The notes below the pieces were generated by a model that ran no database searches, had not been told where the DNA came from, and worked only from the letters and a program-made list of their open reading frames with translations. DNA of 40,492 nucleotides. It comes from Deltaproteobacteria bacterium (lineage in GTDB: Bacteria > SAR324 > NAC60-12). The first letter of the stretch is position 1. Each line of letters starts with the position of its first letter. Shown piece by piece: positions 35,597 to 40,492 of the stretch. The DNA lies in assembly GCA_018645085.1 (NCBI GenBank), contig JABGPG010000108.1:4367-44858 (forward strand), written 5' to 3'. Both the position numbers and the translations under genes were made by a program.

Positions 35597-36493
35597 ATGA
35601 AGATAATTGCTACAATAATATTTCTACTGTTTTGGATTTGTTCTTTTTCAGGGACTTTATGGAGCAAACCACAACACATAATCCTGACCGGCTCTCAAGG
35701 TACAGGTTCATATATTTTTGCTACTGAATTATCCAGACTTTGGGCATCTTCCCAGAAAACCAATAAGTCTGAGCTTGTGATACGCCCGGAAATTTCAGCG
35801 GCAAACCGTTTGACACAACTTTCAAATAACAGTATTTCTCTGGCAATCATTGACGCAAAATCCGCACATGAAGAGTTGAAAAAACATTCCGGACTGCGTG
35901 TTTTGTCTGTTCTCTGGAAGAATTGGCTGTATGTTCTGGGCACAGTTCCGGGGCCATTCCTTTCACTCGAAAGTACACAGACTTTGCTGGTGCATGATAA
36001 TTCACTCTATTTTGCGCAAGTCTGGAAAAAGTTAGCGCCACAAAGTAAAATAAACTGGTTCAACAGTAGTAGTATTCCGGATTTTACCGATGGTTTTTCT
36101 GAAGAAGTTTTGGCAGTTACAGGTCCAGTTCCTTTGCAGGAAATCAATAACTGGCTTGAGCAATTTGCGGGCATCCGTCTTTTAGCATTAGACCAGCAAC
36201 TGATACGCTCTTTGCGTTTAAATTACACTTGGCTAATTCCACATAAACTTCCGGCCAATTCATTTTCATATCAAGCTGAAGCATTGACAGGAGTAGCATG
36301 GAATCCAGTTTTAGTCGTGCGTGGAGATTTTCCGGAGGAATCGGCCACAACTTTGCTGAAACTGATTTTCGCGCAAAAAGATGCTTTAAATCCGCACCTA
36401 CTTTTCCAAATTTTACTTCGCTCTGATAACATTGCTTTCCGGAAAGTTTACCCCTATCATTCCGCGGCAAAAAAAATGTTTCGCTTCAAATGA
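35597..36493 (+). CDS. TAXI-family TRAP solute-binding-like periplasmic protein
   Basis: Signal peptide; 'HIILTGSQGTGSYIFATELSRLW...SELVIRPEISAANRLTQLSNNSISLAIIDAKSAHEEL' resembles TAXI SBP N-lobe. Confidence 0.7.
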   Translation: MKIIATIIFLLFWICSFSGTLWSKPQHIILTGSQGTGSYIFATELSRLWASSQKTNKSELVIRPEISAANRLTQLSNNSISLAIIDAKSAHEELKKHSGLRVLSVLWKNWLYVLGTVPGPFLSLESTQTLLVHDNSLYFAQVWKKLAPQSKINWFNSSSIPDFTDGFSEEVLAVTGPVPLQEINNWLEQFAGIRLLALDQQLIRSLRLNYTWLIPHKLPANSFSYQAEALTGVAWNPVLVVRGDFPEESATTLLKLIFAQKDALNPHLLFQILLRSDNIAFRKVYPYHSAAKKMFRFK

Positions 36494-37440
36494 AAATGCA
36501 ATTTGAACATATATCTGTTTTAGCCGCTGAAGTTGTCGATTTTGCACCGCAGACAACTCAGACAATTCTGGATTGCACTCTGGGCGGTGGTGGTCACAGC
36601 AAGCGTTTGTTAGAAAAATTTCCGGAAGCAAATTTATATGGTATTGATCGTGATGCAAAAGCATTAAACGCCGCAGCAGACTGTCTCAAGAACTACAAAG
36701 AACAAATACATCTAGAGCAAGCATCTTTTTCAGAATTACCCGAATGTTTTGAAAATTGGGGGGAACCTCGATTTGATTATATTTTGGCTGATATCGGCCT
36801 TTCTTCTGAACAGCTTGCACGTCCGGAACGCGGTTTTTCTTTTATGCATGATGGTCCGCTGGACATGCGCATGGATCCGGATCGTCAAAACCTCACAGCC
36901 GCGGCTCTAGTTAATAATTCAAGTGAACACGAATTGCTTAAAATATTACGCGATCTTGGTGAGGAACGCTTTGCCCGTAAAATAGTCAGTTCCATCCTCA
37001 TTGAACGTGAGAAAAAACCGTTTGAAACAACAAAGGAATTAGCCGATATGGTGGGCAACGTCATACCACGACGTTTCCAAAAGCCAGGATTTAATCCGGC
37101 AACATTAACTTTTCAAGCACTCAGAATAGCGGTCAATGATGAATTAAATGAACTTGGAATTTTGCTGAAAGAGACTCTGTCACGTCTGAAACCGGATGGA
37201 CGCCTGGCCATCATTTCTTTCCATTCACTGGAAGACCGGATGGTCAAACACCAGTTCCGTAAATGGGAAAACCCCTGTGTTTGTCCAACTGATTTGCCTT
37301 ACTGTATTTGCGGAGAGAAATCGCTGGGCAAAGTAATTACAAGACGGCCGGTAAATGCTACTGCCCAAGAAACAGCTGAAAATCCACGGAGCCGCAGCGC
37401 TCATTTACGTGTCTTTTCTTCTTCCAAAAATGCTGCATGA
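36490..37440 (+). CDS. rsmH: 16S rRNA (cytosine(1402)-N(4))-methyltransferase
   Basis: 'HISVLAAEVVDF...ILDCTLGGGGHSKRLLE', 'ADIGLSSEQLARPERGFSFMHDGPLDMRMD', 'RLAIISFHSLEDRMVKHQFR'. Confidence 0.97.
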   Translation: MKMQFEHISVLAAEVVDFAPQTTQTILDCTLGGGGHSKRLLEKFPEANLYGIDRDAKALNAAADCLKNYKEQIHLEQASFSELPECFENWGEPRFDYILADIGLSSEQLARPERGFSFMHDGPLDMRMDPDRQNLTAAALVNNSSEHELLKILRDLGEERFARKIVSSILIEREKKPFETTKELADMVGNVIPRRFQKPGFNPATLTFQALRIAVNDELNELGILLKETLSRLKPDGRLAIISFHSLEDRMVKHQFRKWENPCVCPTDLPYCICGEKSLGKVITRRPVNATAQETAENPRSRSAHLRVFSSSKNAA

Positions 37441-37910
37441 TTGAAATCCGCTGGGATGCTGACTGGAAAGGTTTGATAAATCAAAAACAGCTCGAGGAAA
37501 TTTTAAAAGTATTTCTAAAAAAATTGTTTAAAAATGAACGCGGTGTTTCGCTTTACCTTACTGATGATGCGGAAATCCAAAAACTAAATCAGCAATTCCG
37601 CGGCAAAGACAGACCCACGGATATTCTTTCCTGGCCATATGCCGGAGATGAAGCGGATTTAGATTTTCCGAAAGTTGAAGACACAGATGAAGTGGAATTA
37701 GCAGGAGATTTGGTGGTTTCTTTTGAACGTGTCCGGAAGCAGGCAGAGGAAAACGGCTGGGATTTTGAAACAGAACTAATTCGACTTTTGGCGCACGGAT
37801 GCGCTCACCTCGCCGGATGGGACCACGAACGTAGCGCAAAAGAAGCTAAGGAAATGCTGGAACTTGAGATTGAATTATTAAAAGAAGTCGGCCTGTCGAA
37901 CATTTATTGA
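37437..37910 (+). CDS. ybeY: Endoribonuclease / rRNA maturation factor YbeY
   Basis: 'LNQQFRGKDRPTDILSWPY', 'LAGDLVVSFERV', 'LLAHGCAHLAGWDHE' (HGxxHLxGxDH). Confidence 0.95.
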   Translation: MIEIRWDADWKGLINQKQLEEILKVFLKKLFKNERGVSLYLTDDAEIQKLNQQFRGKDRPTDILSWPYAGDEADLDFPKVEDTDEVELAGDLVVSFERVRKQAEENGWDFETELIRLLAHGCAHLAGWDHERSAKEAKEMLELEIELLKEVGLSNIY

Positions 37911-37958
37911 GCTTTTTTTTAATTCTTAGGTAATAATCACCAGCTTCATTATAATTCA

Positions 37959-39290
37959 TTAAGCGCGAATGTAATGCAGTTTTTGATATTCTTTACGGAA
38001 TTCAATGACTTCGGATTTCAACTTTTCCGGACTTTCCTTTTGGACTAACACACGGCAGAAGAAGTCCGCAACTGTTTCCATATCTTCCGGACGCATTCCC
38101 CAGCGTGTAATTTCCTGGGTTCCCAGACGCATTGCGTTGAAATCACCGGGAACCGACGGCAAAGGCAAACCAATTCCACTGGTGAGAAGATTAGCTTTTT
38201 CCAGCAGCTTTGCCGCTGTGTCTCCGCCACCGTAAGCTGCGGCTGGAACAGCAACATGCTGTGAATTCGTAAAACCTTTTCCGGAAACCTCAAATACTTC
38301 ACATCCTCCGGAATGCAGAAATTCCGCGAGCGCTTGGGCGTTTGCAATGCACATTTTTGCGTATTCCTGCCCGTGTGTCAGCAAATCCAAAACCGCTATT
38401 ATCATTGCCGCAACACGGCTGAGATCAAAATTTGCGGTAAGTCCGGGAAAAGCAATTTTATCTAAACGCTCCGCCAATTCTGCTGAATTGCTCAAAATCA
38501 TTCCGGAAGGCGGTCCGCCAAAACTTTTATAAGTCGAACCGGTCATCAAATCCGCACCTTCTTTGAGCGGCTGCTGAAATTCACCGCCTGCAATCAAACC
38601 TCCCATGTGCGCCGCATCATATAAAATCCATGCCCCAACTTCATCTGCCACCTTCCGGACTTCACCCAGCGAATACGGAAACAAACACATACTGCCTGCA
38701 ACAATTATCAGTTTAGGTCGCACCTTTTTCGCTTCGATCATTAAAGCTTCCGGATCAACATCCATGTTTGCAAAATCAAAAGGTACCTCATGAATTTCAA
38801 GTCCGTAAAGTCCGGCCGCGCCCTCAGCATGATGCGTTACATGTCCGGCCGCAGAATCTGAAAAAGCCATGATTTTGTCACCCGGTTTGGTGGTTGCCAT
38901 GTACGCATAGAGGTTTGCGATCGAACCGCTGGGCACTCTGTACTCAACATATTTTGCATCAAATAATTTCCGCATCAGCGACATTAACATGATTTCCAAC
39001 TGATCGGCATGCTCCATACCTTTATTATACTTCGCTCCGGGATAACCTAAACTGGCTCTGTTGCCAATACTCGATGAAAGCATCTTGGCCGCTTTTGGAT
39101 TAATCACATTCGTTCCGGCATAAAGTACAATACTTTGCTGATCCATCAACTGTTCATGCGCGTCTACCAACGCAAAGGCTTTTGACTCAAGTTCATCAAA
39201 AGACATTTGCTGATACTTCGTTGCATATTGCTGAATAAAATGCTCCGTATCTTCTGGAACCCAATCTCGAAAATTATTGTATTTGTCCAT
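37959..39290 (-). CDS. Divergent serine hydroxymethyltransferase-family PLP enzyme
   Basis: SHMT-like 'GYPGAKYNKGMEHADQLE', 'LFDAKYVEYRVPSGSIANLYAY', 'ILYDAAHMGGLIAGG', PLP-Lys 'GSTYKSFGGPPSGMIL'; key catalytic residues differ from canonical GlyA. Confidence 0.85.
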   Translation of the reverse strand: MDKYNNFRDWVPEDTEHFIQQYATKYQQMSFDELESKAFALVDAHEQLMDQQSIVLYAGTNVINPKAAKMLSSSIGNRASLGYPGAKYNKGMEHADQLEIMLMSLMRKLFDAKYVEYRVPSGSIANLYAYMATTKPGDKIMAFSDSAAGHVTHHAEGAAGLYGLEIHEVPFDFANMDVDPEALMIEAKKVRPKLIIVAGSMCLFPYSLGEVRKVADEVGAWILYDAAHMGGLIAGGEFQQPLKEGADLMTGSTYKSFGGPPSGMILSNSAELAERLDKIAFPGLTANFDLSRVAAMIIAVLDLLTHGQEYAKMCIANAQALAEFLHSGGCEVFEVSGKGFTNSQHVAVPAAAYGGGDTAAKLLEKANLLTSGIGLPLPSVPGDFNAMRLGTQEITRWGMRPEDMETVADFFCRVLVQKESPEKLKSEVIEFRKEYQKLHYIRA

Positions 39291-39364
39291 TTTTTGTTTA
39301 ATTTATGTTAGTCATTATTTTGGAATATATTTGAGTTAAGTTATGCTCAAACCACTAAAAAGTT

Positions 39365-39391
39365 GTCATTCCCGCGAAAGCAGGAATCCAG
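39365..39391. repeat. dRS3-like palindromic repeat gtcattcccgcgaaagcaggaatccag
   Basis: ATTCCcGC-gaaa-GCaGGAAT near-perfect hairpin (39368-39387). Confidence 0.65.
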
Positions 39392-39448
39392 GAAGTTGAA
39401 CGTACGAAATATAATGTCCCTTTGGTTTTTCCTTTTGACAAAACAAGA

Positions 39449-39979
39449 TTAATCATCATTCGTCCGAAAACCGATTTTTCTCAATTTTGGCTCCGGCTGT
39501 TCCAGCAATTGATTTACAGTGTGAATAACCTGTTGCAATGATTTACCTTGCTTTGCCAGCTTGTTTTCTATAATTTCAATTTTCAATGCCAGAGTCTTAT
39601 CTGAATATAAAAGTTCCCGCATCCGCACAAAAGCCCGCATAATCAAAATGTTGATTTCGATAGCTCTCTTGCTTCTCAAAACAGATGATAACATGGCCAC
39701 ACCTTGTTCCGTGAAAACCATCGGTACATATCTAGTGCCTCCCCAATTTGAGGTCGAAAATTGCGTCCTCAAGTTTTCTGCTTCATCTTTGGATAATTCA
39801 AACATGAAATCCGCTGGAAACCTCCCAATGTTTCTTCGAACAGATTCTTTGAGTCGTTTAGTTTCAACACCATACAACTCGGCCAAATCACGATCCAGCA
39901 TCACCTTTTCACCACGAATCCGCAGGATCTTTGCTGAAACTTGCTCAAGTGACAGCATTATATTTTTTGAATCACTCAT
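39449..39979 (-). CDS. ORF6N-domain protein
   Basis: 'LEQVSAKILRIRGEKVMLDRDLAELYGVETKRLKESVRRNIGRFPADFMFELSKDEAENLRTQFSTSNWGGTRYVPMVFTEQGVAMLSSVLRSKRAIEINILIMRAFVRMREL'; start MSDSKN at 39979 likely. Confidence 0.92.
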   Translation of the reverse strand: MSDSKNIMLSLEQVSAKILRIRGEKVMLDRDLAELYGVETKRLKESVRRNIGRFPADFMFELSKDEAENLRTQFSTSNWGGTRYVPMVFTEQGVAMLSSVLRSKRAIEINILIMRAFVRMRELLYSDKTLALKIEIIENKLAKQGKSLQQVIHTVNQLLEQPEPKLRKIGFRTNDD

Positions 39980-40492
39980 GAAATTTAAGTTACAGAATAA
40001 GTCATCTCCACACTGTTCCTTAATCGAAGTATCAAGGGGCAAGTGAAAAAAGTCAAGGCATCGCCAGTAGAAATAATTCTGCATCTACTTTCAGAAATGG
40101 AGTCAGTACCTTTACTTAAAGGAACCTCTAAAAACTCTTTTTTCAAGTAATTATTAAATAACTAAACCTGTAGCAATCAGCAGATAGAGTGAAGTCAAAT
40201 CCTGAATCCAGTCTAATAAATTCCTTAGACGCCCATCAGGGAACGGTTTTAGAGTTGCCATTATTTGAGAAACGGTTGAGATTTTGACCAGACTCAGAAA
40301 CAGTTTCATCTGCATGCTCTGCCCGCAAATTTTAGGTTTTGAATTGTGAAGTCTTCACGGTTATGGTGGAATAGTAAGGCAGGAAAGATTAATTTGTCGA
40401 ATTTAGAACTAATCATCAGTAAAGAAATACGTGTCAACAACAACGACTAGATTGTCCGCAAAAAAACCTCCGTGGTTGAAAGTTCCATTTCC

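Noticed and set aside
40085-40492. Right-edge region with a ~53-aa minus-strand frame (MQMKLFLSLVKISTVSQIMATLKPFPDGRLRNLLDWIQDLTSLYLLIATGLVI, about 40154-40315)
   Set aside because: Short, no recognised family, region truncated by window edge; insufficient evidence for a gene or IS remnant.
1-40492. CRISPR array, tRNA/rRNA genes, prophage or toxin-antitoxin modules
   Set aside because: No regularly spaced repeats, no recognisable tRNA/rRNA sequence, and no phage structural genes were seen; the isolated ORF6N gene alone does not make a prophage.

Overview
Chromosomal window, apparently from a Gram-negative proteobacterium-like organism. A delta/SAR324-like affiliation is only an inference from the T2SS GspN and flagellar gene content. 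No rRNA, tRNA, CRISPR array or complete mobile element was recognised. From left to right: a flagellar block (an ORF running off the left edge, probably FliK; MotE-like; FliJ); rlmB and thrH; a three-gene dehydrogenase operon (SDR, ALDH, 3-hydroxyisobutyrate-dehydrogenase family); ispD; an unusually long T2SS secretin gspD; scpA; a CARDB protein; fxsA; gltA; gspM-gspN; feoA-feoB-feoC; a GAF plus class III cyclase; a predicted beta-barrel protein; a TPR protein and an acidic-tailed ZapB-like protein; dxs; an 800-aa orphan helical protein; an FtsX permease / LolD-type ATPase / cysteine-less thioredoxin-like / FtsX permease cassette; a DksA/TraR zinc-finger protein; a cupin; an ABM-domain protein; mutM, an orphan TAXI-type protein, rsmH and ybeY; a divergent SHMT-like enzyme; and an ORF6N-domain gene beside a dRS3-like palindrome. 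The best leads are: (1) the SHMT homologue that appears to lack the catalytic Glu; (2) the two-permease ABC cassette with the cysteine-less thioredoxin-like protein, resembling the Fet/Cj1661-1664 iron-associated cassettes but without FTR1/P19; (3) the 800-aa orphan beside it; (4) the secretin with six N1-like repeats, two of them recently duplicated. All assignments come from reading the sequence; no database search was run.
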